From positions 1,612,001 through 1,676,000 of the forward strand of contig NC_008358.1 of the NCBI RefSeq assembly GCF_000013025.1: 64,000 nt of DNA. Reading direction: 5' to 3'. The notes under the pieces were generated by a model that worked only from the letters and a program-made list of their open reading frames with translations, made no database searches and had not been told where the DNA came from. The DNA is from Hyphomonas neptunium ATCC 15444 (lineage in GTDB: Bacteria > Pseudomonadota > Alphaproteobacteria > Caulobacterales > Hyphomonadaceae). This document shows positions 24,129 through 32,952 of this stretch, in pieces. Every line of letters begins with the position of its first letter. The stretch's first letter is position 1. The translations under genes and the position numbers were made by a program.

Positions 24129-25556
24129 ATGCAGCTTTCAGACTATTCCGAATATGACGCTCTAGCGCTGGCTGAGCTCGTCCGTTCCCGGCAAGTGACA
24201 GCGCTCGAACTTGTCGATGCCGCGATCGAACGGATCGAGCGGCACAATCCGGCGTTGAATGCCGTCGTGCACAATGCCTTCGAAGAGGCCCGCCAGACGG
24301 CAAAAGGTGCGCTCCCGGACGGACCGTTCAAGGGCGTGCCCTTTCTCATAAAGGATCTTGGTCAGAGAGTGTCCGGCTGGCCCCGGACATCAGCGAGTGT
24401 CTACGCGGAGGTAAAGGCCGACAGGGATGACAGCGAGCTGGTCCGCCGGTACCGCGCTGCCGGGCTCGTCCTTGCGGGCAAGACGAACACACCGGAATTC
24501 GGGATCCCCGGCGTAACCCAATCGGAGCGGCTCGGCGCCTGCCGCAATCCGTGGAACCCGGACCATATTTCAGGCGGTTCTTCGGGCGGCGCGGCCGCGG
24601 CGGTGGCGTCCGGCATGGTACCGGTTGCCCATGCGAGTGACGGACTTGGCTCGATCCGCATCCCGGCGGCTTGTTGTGGCCTAGTCGGCATGAAGCCGAC
24701 GCGTGACCGTAATCCCAATGGCGGTGAGGATTCCGATCGCGCCATCGGCTTTTCTGTCGATCACGTTGTGTCGCGCACCGTGCGGGACAGCGCCGCTATG
24801 CTCGACGCGACAGGCTACCCGGAGCCTGCCAGTCCCTACGCTTATCCGAAAAAGGAGCGGCCCTATCTTGAAGAGGTTGGCCGTGCACCCGGACGGCTGA
24901 AGATTTTCTGGTCTGCGCAAACGCCAAGCGGCCGGCCGGTGGCGCCCGAAATGGCCGCTGCGACCGAGCGCACGGCAGAACATCTGGCCAAGCTCGGGCA
25001 TGATGTTCGCGAGCAGGCAATCACACTGGACTGGCGCACATTCTATCGCGCGCAGGCGGTTGTTTCGGGGTCAAACTTCGCAGCGGGCATGGCACGGATG
25101 GTGCAGGAAATTGGCCGCGAGCCAGGCAGCGACATCGGCCCGCTGGCCCGGCGCGGCTATGACCGGGGCCGGGAAATCACCGGCCAGCAGGCGATGTGGG
25201 GCTGGCAACAGCTTCGGCTGATGGGCCGCATGGTTCTTGCCGTGTTCGAGGAATGCGATGTCTATCTCTCGCCCGTGCTGGGTACCGAGCCGCCGAAGGT
25301 TGACTGGCTCGATCCGCTGAGCCTTGACATCAAGGAGTATGACAAACGGTCTGCGGCGACTTTTCCGTTCACCCCGGCCTTCAACATCACCGGTCAGCCG
25401 TCCCTGTCCCTGCCGCTCTGGCAATCTGACAACAATCTTCCGCTCGCCATGATGTTCACGGGCCGGTACGGCGACGAAGGCACCTTATACCGGCTCGCCG
25501 GGCAGCTTGAGAAAGAACTTCCGTGGAAGGACCGTCGGCCACCCATCTGGAACTGA
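24129..25556 (+). CDS. Amidase (amidase-signature family)
   Basis: A 475-residue amidase-signature hydrolase. The Ser-cisSer-Lys triad is visible: Lys in PFLIKDLGQ (about residue 83), then SGGSSGGAAAAVASGMVP, then the nucleophile in SDGLGSIRIPAACCGLVG. The closing NITGQPSLSLPL is also typical. The ATG at 24129 has AAGGGG six bases upstream; a TTG at 24105 is in frame but has weaker signals. These enzymes hydrolyse carboxamides, and the substrate cannot be read from the sequence. The gene stands alone between decayed element DNA and a convergent oxidoreductase operon. Confidence 0.92.
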   Translation: MQLSDYSEYDALALAELVRSRQVTALELVDAAIERIERHNPALNAVVHNAFEEARQTAKGALPDGPFKGVPFLIKDLGQRVSGWPRTSASVYAEVKADRDDSELVRRYRAAGLVLAGKTNTPEFGIPGVTQSERLGACRNPWNPDHISGGSSGGAAAAVASGMVPVAHASDGLGSIRIPAACCGLVGMKPTRDRNPNGGEDSDRAIGFSVDHVVSRTVRDSAAMLDATGYPEPASPYAYPKKERPYLEEVGRAPGRLKIFWSAQTPSGRPVAPEMAAATERTAEHLAKLGHDVREQAITLDWRTFYRAQAVVSGSNFAAGMARMVQEIGREPGSDIGPLARRGYDRGREITGQQAMWGWQQLRLMGRMVLAVFEECDVYLSPVLGTEPPKVDWLDPLSLDIKEYDKRSAATFPFTPAFNITGQPSLSLPLWQSDNNLPLAMMFTGRYGDEGTLYRLAGQLEKELPWKDRRPPIWN

Positions 25557-25610
25557 CCTGGCAGATCACCCGACGAGCGGTTGAGCAGAGTTTGTCTGAC
25601 GTCCTGCGGT

Positions 25611-26549
25611 TCAGATCCTGAGCAGCACGCGGCCCTGTTTCCCGCGCGTTGCAAAGCGGTCGAAGGCTTTGTCTGCCTCGGCAATATCGAACACGCTGTC
25701 GATGGCAGCGCGCAGGGTGCCGTCTCCCGCCAGGTCTACGAGGCGCGCGAGGCGGGAGGGGGAAGTCTTCAACATCATCAGGAAGCCGGCGCGGCGGGAT
25801 GAAAACCTGGAGCGCGCCAGACCGGCGAGATCGGAGGTTGGATTGCTGGATACATACATGCCCGAGCGGCTCAGAAAGGGCGCTGCTGCGCGGAACGACA
25901 GGCGCGCCGGTGTATCAATCAGGAGGTCGAAGGCATCGCCTGGCGATACAGCGCGGCCTGCCTCATACGGCCTGAACTGGTGTGCGCCCTGGGCGCGCAC
26001 CCAGCTTTCGTTCGCTGCCGAGGCGACTGCGGTCACGTTGACGCCCCGGCTGGCGGCAAGCTGCACGGCATAGGCCCCAAACCCGCCCGCGGCGCCGATG
26101 ACAAGGCAGGATTGCGCAGGCGCCAGCGGGCAGAGGCGTTCGAGAACTTCCACGGCGGTCAGCCCCATGACGCACAGGGCCGCAGCTGATTCGTCGCTCA
26201 GGGACTCCGATATGGCCAGGAGGCCGCTTTCCGGCACGGCGGCAAACTGTGCATGCACCCGCGGCCCGTTCAGCACGGGAGAGTATCCCATCACCCGCTG
26301 GCCAGCGCGAATGTGCGTGCCGGAGGTCCGGGCAACGCCGGCAAATTCGAACCCCGTGAGCACAGGTCCTTCGCGCCGGAAGCGGTTTACCTGCGCAGCC
26401 CAGCCTCCCGCCCTGACCTCGACATCCATCTCGTTGATCCCGGCGACTTTCACCTCAACCAGGATTTGACCCGGCTTCGCTTCTGGCACCGGCAGATCGA
26501 CAATGCGCGAGGATTGCGTCGCAGGATCGACGGCAAGGGCGCGCATCAT
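25611..26549 (-). CDS. MDR-family zinc-independent alcohol dehydrogenase/quinone oxidoreductase-like
   Basis: A 312-residue medium-chain dehydrogenase/reductase. The N-terminal GroES-like half includes GQILVEVKVAGINEMD and VLTGFEFAGVARTSG. The Rossmann half starts CLVIGAAGGFGAYAVQLAAS (the A-A-x-G-x-G-x2-A pattern of quinone-oxidoreductase-like enzymes). No structural-zinc cysteine cluster is seen, so it is probably zinc-independent and NADPH-using. The ATG at 26547-26549 overlaps the stop of the preceding gene (ATGA). It is the last gene of a three-gene operon divergent from the TetR regulator; the substrate is probably the compound sensed by that regulator. Confidence 0.88.
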   Translation of the reverse strand: MMRALAVDPATQSSRIVDLPVPEAKPGQILVEVKVAGINEMDVEVRAGGWAAQVNRFRREGPVLTGFEFAGVARTSGTHIRAGQRVMGYSPVLNGPRVHAQFAAVPESGLLAISESLSDESAAALCVMGLTAVEVLERLCPLAPAQSCLVIGAAGGFGAYAVQLAASRGVNVTAVASAANESWVRAQGAHQFRPYEAGRAVSPGDAFDLLIDTPARLSFRAAAPFLSRSGMYVSSNPTSDLAGLARSRFSSRRAGFLMMLKTSPSRLARLVDLAGDGTLRAAIDSVFDIAEADKAFDRFATRGKQGRVLLRI

Positions 26550-27526
26550 GACAGGGTCTCGATGCTGACGCCGAAAGCCCGAAGGCGGGCGACCGCCTTG
26601 TCCGGGTCGATGGTGGATTCCGGAAAAACCAATCCCTCCGGCGGCGGATGACCGTCCAGCCCGAGGACCCGCTCTGCGCCGATCAGCACGCCGAGCGCGG
26701 TCAGATGGGCCTGTCCAAGGGGATCGGTCACGACGGTGCGGTGATGGGCGGGGGCTCCCGCAGCGCGGCCGGATATGTCGATATAGAGATCGTGCGAAGC
26801 CGCCCGTCCGGCTGACGTTCCGAGAGACTCGCCGGACCCGAGATCGAAGCGGACATCCCTCGCGCCGGTCATTGCGGCTAAAGCCGGCGTATCCAGTACG
26901 CCCATAGGCATGGCATCGAACGGCGCCTGGCCCGCGCGCGGAACCGACCTTACAGCATCCGGTGCAGGGACCTTCCGCCAACGGCCGTTTTGCCGGATCA
27001 GGGCCTCGCCCACGAAACCTGTCGCATCGGCTTCCGTCATGGGACCAATCGGGTCGGCATAGTCATAGAGCGCGGCCATCTCGACACGGTCGACCGTGTC
27101 GAAGCGGCGCGCGGCAGACAGTGCGGCGAGTGTCAGCGCGCCCGCCTGCCAGTGGCCCAGCATCATTGCGGGCCGCCGGACGCAGGCGGCCGCCGTGATT
27201 GCGCTTGAGGCCATGTTCTCCACAGTCCGGGTGATGCCGATATGACCTGCTCCGGAACGGAGCGCGGCAGCCAGAAGGGTATCGTCGGGATCCTGCAGGG
27301 CTGCGATGACCAGATCAACAGGGCCTGCCGCCGCGAGCCCTTCGGCGGGGTCGGCGACATCCAGCCGGACGAGGCTGGCGCCGAGCCCGGTAGCCAATGC
27401 TCTGCCGGTATCGGGACTGCGGCCCGCCAGTACGATGTCCAGATCGTGCCCGGCTTCGCGCAGGACTTTTGCAATGCCAGAACCAATAAGGCCCCAGCCA
27501 CCGGCGATCAGAATGCGCGCCCTCAC
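26546..27526 (-). CDS. NAD(P)-binding saccharopine dehydrogenase-like protein
   Basis: A 326-residue oxidoreductase starting at GTG (27524-27526). The nucleotide-binding loop is ILIAGGWGLIGSGIAKVL at the N-terminus, then VLAGRSPDTG, then the VDLVIAALQDPDDTLL region typical of saccharopine dehydrogenase-like NAD(P)-binding proteins. The C-terminal domain has no diagnostic motif. It sits between a GNAT gene (GTGA overlap) and the MDR oxidoreductase (ATGA overlap), so all three are translationally coupled and probably serve one pathway or detoxification function under TetR control. Confidence 0.75.
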   Translation of the reverse strand: MRARILIAGGWGLIGSGIAKVLREAGHDLDIVLAGRSPDTGRALATGLGASLVRLDVADPAEGLAAAGPVDLVIAALQDPDDTLLAAALRSGAGHIGITRTVENMASSAITAAACVRRPAMMLGHWQAGALTLAALSAARRFDTVDRVEMAALYDYADPIGPMTEADATGFVGEALIRQNGRWRKVPAPDAVRSVPRAGQAPFDAMPMGVLDTPALAAMTGARDVRFDLGSGESLGTSAGRAASHDLYIDISGRAAGAPAHHRTVVTDPLGQAHLTALGVLIGAERVLGLDGHPPPEGLVFPESTIDPDKAVARLRAFGVSIETLS

Positions 27527-28170
27527 AGCGACACCGACATGCGGTATTCGGACGGGAAGCCGTGGTCCCTCGATAATTCGGGCGAGCGGACTTCTGCAAG
27601 GATGGATAGGCCCATCGCCTGGTAGAAGCTCACGGCCGGATTGTCGGCGAGCACGTCCAGTTGCAGTTCCCGGAATCCCTGCGCCCGCGCCCGCCCGATC
27701 GCGGCTTGCAGCAACGCTTTGCCGAGGCCCTTTCCTCTGTGGTGCGGGAAGGCGGCCAGGGCATGCAGATAATACACATCATCGGGTATATGGGCGTTGA
27801 GATAGCTGGCCTTTCCGGCCCGCACCATCAATCCCGCCAATTCCTCATAGCTCGCCTCGCCCCGCGCCATCAGGTCCGGCGCCATCGCCGCAAGATTTTC
27901 CTTGAATGCGTAGAAGCTGGCGCCCGCGAAGCCGAGTTCAATTCCGAGCAAATCTCCGTCTTCCATGACGGCGGTGGTGCAGGCGGCGCAAAACAGCGTT
28001 TCGGGACGAGGCCATGACGCCGCCACAAGCCGTTCCAGAAGGCCATCGGTGCCAAACTGGTAGTCATAACTCACCGGTCCGGTGGCGCGCACGAGTTGCG
28101 CAATCAGCGGCGCAAACCGCTTCGCCTCGTCTTCGCGCAAGGTTCCTGCTTGCACTGTGGCAATTGGCAT
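27523..28170 (-). CDS. GNAT family N-acetyltransferase
   Basis: A 215-residue acetyltransferase. The acetyl-CoA pyrophosphate loop is HHRGKGLGKALLQAA (R/Q-x2-G-x-G/A), preceded by LHALAAFPHHRG and followed by LQLDVLADNPAVSFYQAMG, the usual GNAT motif A-B arrangement. Of the ATGs available, 28170 is favoured because GGAG lies six bases upstream; a GTG at 28182 and an ATG at 28176 are alternatives. It is first in the operon, 80 bases from the divergent tetR gene and under the shared operator. Its substrate is unknown. Confidence 0.87.
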   Translation of the reverse strand: MPIATVQAGTLREDEAKRFAPLIAQLVRATGPVSYDYQFGTDGLLERLVAASWPRPETLFCAACTTAVMEDGDLLGIELGFAGASFYAFKENLAAMAPDLMARGEASYEELAGLMVRAGKASYLNAHIPDDVYYLHALAAFPHHRGKGLGKALLQAAIGRARAQGFRELQLDVLADNPAVSFYQAMGLSILAEVRSPELSRDHGFPSEYRMSVSL

Positions 28171-28197
28171 ATACATCTCCACATATTGTTACCGAAA

Positions 28198-28230
28198 GTA
28201 AGTTACGATTCGTAAGTTACTTATAGTAAG
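28198..28230. promoter_or_regulatory. Operator array between the GNAT operon and tetR
   Basis: GTAAGTTAC occurs at 28198-28206 and 28212-28220, each a near-perfect odd palindrome, 14 bases centre to centre, followed by CTTATAGTAAG (28220-28230), another palindrome. The array sits in the 80-base divergent intergenic region and is the expected site for the TetR-type repressor. Binding is inferred. Confidence 0.65.
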
Positions 28231-28250
28231 TAGGGAGTCAACGGGAAATC

Positions 28251-28826
28251 ATGTCAGGGAGACGTTTGCCGCGCGATCAACGCCGGACACAGCTACTCGA
28301 AGCGGCGGCCGGGATTGTCCGGGCCGAGGGGGCCGATGCGCTGACACTTGCCCGCGTAGCTGAGCGCGCCGGCGTGACCAAGCCTGTCGCCTATGAACAC
28401 TTCGAGACCCGCACCGGACTTCTGAAAGCGCTCTACCGTCATTTTGATGCGCATCGGATTGAAATTACTGCGGCAGACCTGGAGCAGCATGCTGACAGTC
28501 TTGAAGCTGCCGTCCCTATCCTCGCGGCGGCATATGTTGATTGCGCATTCGAGAGTGGCCCGGAGTTCGCGTCCATAGCGGCAGCGCTGGCTGCGACCGG
28601 CACGAAGGATGCGTTCGGCCACGAATTACGAGAATCGTATACGGATCTTTTTTACAGCGCCCTGACCCCGTACAGGACTTTTTCGGCAAAGGATGGGAAG
28701 GGGATGATGCTGGGCCTGATCGGGGCGGCTGACGCGCTGGCGCAGGAAGCTGTTGCCGGGCGTATCAGTCGCAAGGCCGCTGTCGCGGCGCTGACCCGCA
28801 TCATGCTGAGTGTGCTGGTGCGTTAA
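28251..28826 (+). CDS. TetR/AcrR family regulator
   Basis: A 191-residue protein with an N-terminal TetR HTH (LLEAAAGIVRAEGADALT then LARVAERAGVTKPVAYEHF, residues about 14-55) and a helical ligand-binding C-terminal domain. It starts at an ATG 20 bases after the operator array, so it probably represses itself and the divergent GNAT-oxidoreductase operon. The ligand cannot be predicted; an amine or other small molecule modified by the operon is likely. Confidence 0.9.
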   Translation: MSGRRLPRDQRRTQLLEAAAGIVRAEGADALTLARVAERAGVTKPVAYEHFETRTGLLKALYRHFDAHRIEITAADLEQHADSLEAAVPILAAAYVDCAFESGPEFASIAAALAATGTKDAFGHELRESYTDLFYSALTPYRTFSAKDGKGMMLGLIGAADALAQEAVAGRISRKAAVAALTRIMLSVLVR

Positions 28827-28975
28827 GCGTACCAGCGTGGAGCCGGCCAGAGGGAGGCCGGGGGCGGGCGTGGCACATTTGGCAAGGCGGAACACAGACG
28901 GTTGGTACGTTGGATCGTTGCTGGTGGCTGAAGGCTGCCGGATCATGACCCCGTCTGTCAGGCTGTTGGAGGGAT

Positions 28976-29656
28976 TTACGGAACGTGCAGATCCTGTTCG
29001 TTCAGTTGATCGTGAGAGAATATCGCTTTCATAACGCGCTCTTCGCAGCTCTCCAGGATCATGAGGGTCTGGCTGTGAACTTCCCTGGCATCATCCTTAC
29101 GCAGCGCTTCCACCAGGCGTTTCTGATGGTCCGGGGAAAAAGGATAAGTGTGGGTAAGCTTCGTATAGAGCCAGTAGATGCGCATCGCTGTATCTTCCAG
29201 CGTGTTCACCCAGTTGATCAGAAGCGGATATCTGGCCTGCTCAACAAGATAGAGGTTTGAGCGCTTGTTGGCTTTCAGAAACTGAAGCGCGGTCGTATCA
29301 TCCTTGATCGGAGTAGTGCATTTGATATCGTAGTGCAGCTTGTCGAGCATACGGTAGTCAGCCGTCGCAGCGGCCATTGAAAAGACGGTCGGTTCGAGCA
29401 TTTTCCGCAAGGTGAAATTCTGCTTGATGGCAAACAGGGTGAGCGGCGCAACGCGCGTGACCCGCGGGGAAATCGACACCAGAAACTGCTGGGTGATCAG
29501 TTGTTCAATCGTGCTTCGGGCCATGTTGCGGCTGATGTCGAACATTTCGGCCAGAATGTATTCGGACACCTTCTGGCTGGGCGCGAGCTTCTGCGTGATG
29601 ATCGCGTCGAGGATGAGCTCATAAGCTTCCGCAGGTGATTCAAGCTCATTTTTCAT
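28976..29656 (-). CDS. GntR/FadR-like transcriptional regulator
   Basis: A 226-residue regulator. The N-terminal winged HTH is visible in AYELILDAIITQKLAPSQ and VSEYILAEMFDISRNMARSTIEQL. The C-terminal all-helical FCD-like domain begins FTLRKMLEPTVFSMA, but its usual metal-binding Asp/His pattern is only partly recognisable. The ATG at 29656 has AGGA upstream; the longer form would start at TTG. It is the downstream neighbour of the serine hydrolase gene on the same strand and probably controls the dipeptide-utilisation cluster in response to a carboxylate or peptide. Confidence 0.85.
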   Translation of the reverse strand: MKNELESPAEAYELILDAIITQKLAPSQKVSEYILAEMFDISRNMARSTIEQLITQQFLVSISPRVTRVAPLTLFAIKQNFTLRKMLEPTVFSMAAATADYRMLDKLHYDIKCTTPIKDDTTALQFLKANKRSNLYLVEQARYPLLINWVNTLEDTAMRIYWLYTKLTHTYPFSPDHQKRLVEALRKDDAREVHSQTLMILESCEERVMKAIFSHDQLNEQDLHVP

Positions 29657-29812
29657 GGCGTTCCTGTCATTCAACAACGTGCTCTCATGGGCCCGCTGAC
29701 ATCGGGCGTCTCTTTATGAACATCTCTAGGACTCTCCGGGTCGATCTCAAGAGGGTTCATGCGAGACTGCCTGTCGCAATGGCCTGAATATCATACGGAT
29801 GCGCTGCAGGGC

Positions 29813-31783
29813 CTAATAAGTGAGGCTGAAGCTCAGGAGGCCAGTCACTGCGGCAAACCAGATGACGATCCCTACCGCCAAGGGCAGCAGGACACTCCAG
29901 AGCCTTGCCGGCCAGCTGGCGCGTCCCGACCAGGTGGTCACCAGATTCCAGACCGTCGCCATCATTGCCCCATAGAGGACAATCTGGGCGCCTTGCATGA
30001 AACGGATCAGGCCATCAGAGGCGGCGGTAAGTTTCCCTATGTCAGAAGCGAGCGTAACGAACAGGCCCATCCAGGCCATCAGAAAAAGCAGAACAAAGAT
30101 CAGTCCGATCCTCGCCAGCCGGTGCGAGAGCGCTGCGTGCCCCGTGAGCGGGAAGGGCTGCTGATAACGCCAGCGCAGGAAAGCGGCGAGGGGCCAGGCG
30201 ACAACCGTTGCCAATGAGACCAGCAGTGCGAGCGCCAGCAAAGGGTTGAGCAGGGCCGACGATCTGTACCAGGGCGGGGGCGAATAGACCATGAAAGGCG
30301 AAGCGGGTTCATAGGCCCATTGGTGAACCTTCCCGTCGCGATAAGAGACAGCGAGGCGTTGCGTGCTGCCTGCACGTTGCCAGACATCCGGCGCAATCGG
30401 CTGCCAGATTGCGGGTATGCCCAGGAAGGGTGTGTGCAGACGTCCCTGCGCGTCGACCGTAATACGCGCCTGTCCGAGATACCGGCCCAGCGCCATGAAA
30501 TTGGTCGCAGAGGCGCGGGAGACTTCATACACGCCTGCGATCTCGCGCCCAGGGTTGTCCGCTTCAGGCTGGTAGGGCTGAGCTGCCTTGGGGGCGGCGC
30601 CCACCAGATACCGCTCGACAAATCTGGAGGCGAACTGCTCTCGCAGAAGCAGAGACTGCGCGGGTCTGCGACCCTGGCTGTTCACTGAAATAAACAGGCC
30701 GACATTGTGGTCGGGAAAAAGCGACATATCCGAGTGAAAATAGACCGTGTCCCCCCCATGACCGATCGCGCGAACGCCCAGCCTGTCCTGCTGGTAGAAC
30801 CCCAGGGCCATCGTGTTGAGAGGCGGGAGAAAGGGAGTCGCGGCGGCCTGCATTTCATTGGCCGTTTCGGGAGAAAGCAGCCCTGCGCCAGCATTGAGAT
30901 GGGCGATCATGAACCGTGCCATGTCCTCAGCCGTTGAGGCGAGGGCGCCTGCCGGCGCAGCCGGAATCAGTTCGTAAGGCTGGCTTGCGTTGTCGTCTCT
31001 GGTTTTAAAAGCCCCGGACATGTTGTCCGCAAGCTCTGCCGGCAAGGGCTGACGGAAACTTGAAGACTGCATCTCCAGGGGCGCAAAAATATGGCGCTCC
31101 ACATAATCGTCAAAACGCTCGCCTGACGCGCGCTCGACGATATAGCCCGCAAGGGCTGTGCCGTAATTCGAGTAGGCCGGAACCTCACCGGGCGCAGAAA
31201 CTCTTTCTGGCAGGTGGGTTTTGACATAGTCGCCCAGAGCAGGCACCGGGCTGGGCGCCCTGACAATCAGATCCTTGACGCTCTCCTCAAACCCGGACGT
31301 GTGGGTCATCAGATGGCGCAGCGTGATCGGCTCATCAAAGGCGTCCGGGATCGTGAAGTCGAGATACTGATTTATATCCGTGTCAAGATTTACCTGACCC
31401 TGCTCCTTGAGCTGCATCACGGCTGTCCAGGTAAACAGCTTCGAAATTGAGCCTGGCCGGATAAGGGTCGCGGCGCCATCCATCCGGCGCCCGGTGTCAG
31501 GGTCCGCATAACCATAACCCCGGCTTGTCAGGAGTTCGCCATCCTTGACGACTGCCACGACCGCGCCGGTAAACCCGCCATCTTCAAGGGCGTAAGGCAT
31601 CAGGCCATCCAGCCAGGTGTCGACATCGGTGCGGGTCAGGTTCGGTGAAGAGGTCTGTGCGCCTTCGGTTGCCGGCAGCGCTGCGACCGGTTCCGACTGG
31701 GCCGCGCCGGGCAGGGAGGGCGCGGTCCAGAGCATCGCAAGCGCAAGACCGGCAACGAGACTTCTGATTTTGGAACCGGTCAT
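29813..31783 (-). CDS. Serine hydrolase (beta-lactamase/D-aminopeptidase fold) with C-terminal membrane segments
   Basis: A 656-residue secreted protein with a signal peptide (LVAGLALAMLWTAPSLPGAAQ). The penicillin-binding-protein/class C beta-lactamase fold shows its catalytic SxxK in RPGSISKLFTWTAVMQ, a YSNYGTALAG motif (Y-x-N), and HGGDTVYFHS (the HxG third motif). After about residue 460 a linker region is followed by four predicted membrane helices, so the catalytic domain faces the periplasm. The start at 31783 is preferred because it begins the signal peptide. With a dipeptide epimerase and transporter upstream, peptide or muropeptide hydrolysis is likely. Confidence 0.85.
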   Translation of the reverse strand: MTGSKIRSLVAGLALAMLWTAPSLPGAAQSEPVAALPATEGAQTSSPNLTRTDVDTWLDGLMPYALEDGGFTGAVVAVVKDGELLTSRGYGYADPDTGRRMDGAATLIRPGSISKLFTWTAVMQLKEQGQVNLDTDINQYLDFTIPDAFDEPITLRHLMTHTSGFEESVKDLIVRAPSPVPALGDYVKTHLPERVSAPGEVPAYSNYGTALAGYIVERASGERFDDYVERHIFAPLEMQSSSFRQPLPAELADNMSGAFKTRDDNASQPYELIPAAPAGALASTAEDMARFMIAHLNAGAGLLSPETANEMQAAATPFLPPLNTMALGFYQQDRLGVRAIGHGGDTVYFHSDMSLFPDHNVGLFISVNSQGRRPAQSLLLREQFASRFVERYLVGAAPKAAQPYQPEADNPGREIAGVYEVSRASATNFMALGRYLGQARITVDAQGRLHTPFLGIPAIWQPIAPDVWQRAGSTQRLAVSYRDGKVHQWAYEPASPFMVYSPPPWYRSSALLNPLLALALLVSLATVVAWPLAAFLRWRYQQPFPLTGHAALSHRLARIGLIFVLLFLMAWMGLFVTLASDIGKLTAASDGLIRFMQGAQIVLYGAMMATVWNLVTTWSGRASWPARLWSVLLPLAVGIVIWFAAVTGLLSFSLTY

Positions 31784-31815
31784 AACGGCAACTCTCTGAA
31801 CAGGTGGGCAATGGC

Positions 31816-32952
31816 TCATGGCAGCGTACCACCGAGCAGGCGAAAGACGGCGATGCCGGTAAAATTTCCGATGATGTATCCCAGCACGCCCGTCAGAATT
31901 CCAGGAACGACCAGATTGCGCCATTTCATCATTATGGCGATCGCAGCGGCAACGGGAGGGCCGGCGATACAGGCGATGCAGGCAACGATCAGTTCGGCAT
32001 AGTTGAGCTTGAGGAACCATCCGGCGATGAACGTGACCAGCAGATTGCCCGCGAATATCATTGCGACGAGCAGGAAGTATTCTGGCGCGGCATCAAGCAC
32101 ACCCTTCAGATCGGTTCCCGCGCCGATAATCGCAAAAAACATATACATGAAGACCATCGCCACCAGGTCTTCGCCCTGAAGACGGGAAAGCTGGCGGCGA
32201 CCGAATGTGGCGATCAGGGCGGTAAAAGTTGTCACAAGCAACAGGGCGTAGCTAGTGATACCAAGCCGGTCGGCAAGCGCCATACTGACCGCGACAATGG
32301 TGGCGGCGATGGCAAGGGACGTCAGGATGCTCTGAAGACTGATCGCTGAAAGTTCAGGTGCCTGAGTGTCATCGGGCCCTTCAAAAATTGTGCTGCTTCT
32401 CCACGGATAGGCGCGATGAAGCGCGGGCCAGGCCGCGAGCAGGTTCATGGCCATGATGAAGCTGACCCCGAGAATATTATCTATCGCCAGGGCCGCGGCC
32501 AGGCGGGAATTGTCGGTGAAGCCAATTGCCTCTGCCACGGCGACGAAATTCAGCGAACCGCCCACATAGGTCGCGCTGAACACGGCCGCGATCTCAGGCC
32601 CGCCCGGACCAAGATCCAGGAGGCTGCCGCCGAGAAGTGCGCCTGCTGCAACGCCCAGGGTTCCAAGGGAAAAGGCGAGGAGAACCCGTCCGCCTTCCCG
32701 GAAGATCTTCAGAAGGTCTGCTTTCAGCAGGAAGAGGGCGATCGCGATGGGGACAAGATAGGTCCAGATCGCGCCATAGACAGGCGCGCTACGCGGAATA
32801 AGGCCGAGATTTGCCGCAAGAATGGAACCGATCAGCAGCAGGCCGACCCCGGAAACACGCCGGCCGACCGGTGTTTTCTCCAGGGCCACCGCTATGGCTG
32901 ACAGGACCAGGAAAACAGCCAGAAGTCCGAATACATTGTCCGGTGATATCAA
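31816..32952 (-). CDS. DUF819 family membrane transporter candidate
   Basis: A 378-residue polytopic membrane protein with about ten hydrophobic segments. The blocks PVYGAIWTYLVPIAIALFLL and AAVFSATYVGGSLNFVAVAE are typical of the DUF819 (YjcL-like) family, which is not well characterised but has a transporter-like repeat architecture. It lies between a serine hydrolase and a dipeptide epimerase on one strand; its ATG overlaps the epimerase stop. Import of a dipeptide or its amino acids is a reasonable inference, and the family is often found beside dipeptide epimerases. Confidence 0.85.
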   Translation of the reverse strand: MISPDNVFGLLAVFLVLSAIAVALEKTPVGRRVSGVGLLLIGSILAANLGLIPRSAPVYGAIWTYLVPIAIALFLLKADLLKIFREGGRVLLAFSLGTLGVAAGALLGGSLLDLGPGGPEIAAVFSATYVGGSLNFVAVAEAIGFTDNSRLAAALAIDNILGVSFIMAMNLLAAWPALHRAYPWRSSTIFEGPDDTQAPELSAISLQSILTSLAIAATIVAVSMALADRLGITSYALLLVTTFTALIATFGRRQLSRLQGEDLVAMVFMYMFFAIIGAGTDLKGVLDAAPEYFLLVAMIFAGNLLVTFIAGWFLKLNYAELIVACIACIAGPPVAAAIAIMMKWRNLVVPGILTGVLGYIIGNFTGIAVFRLLGGTLP

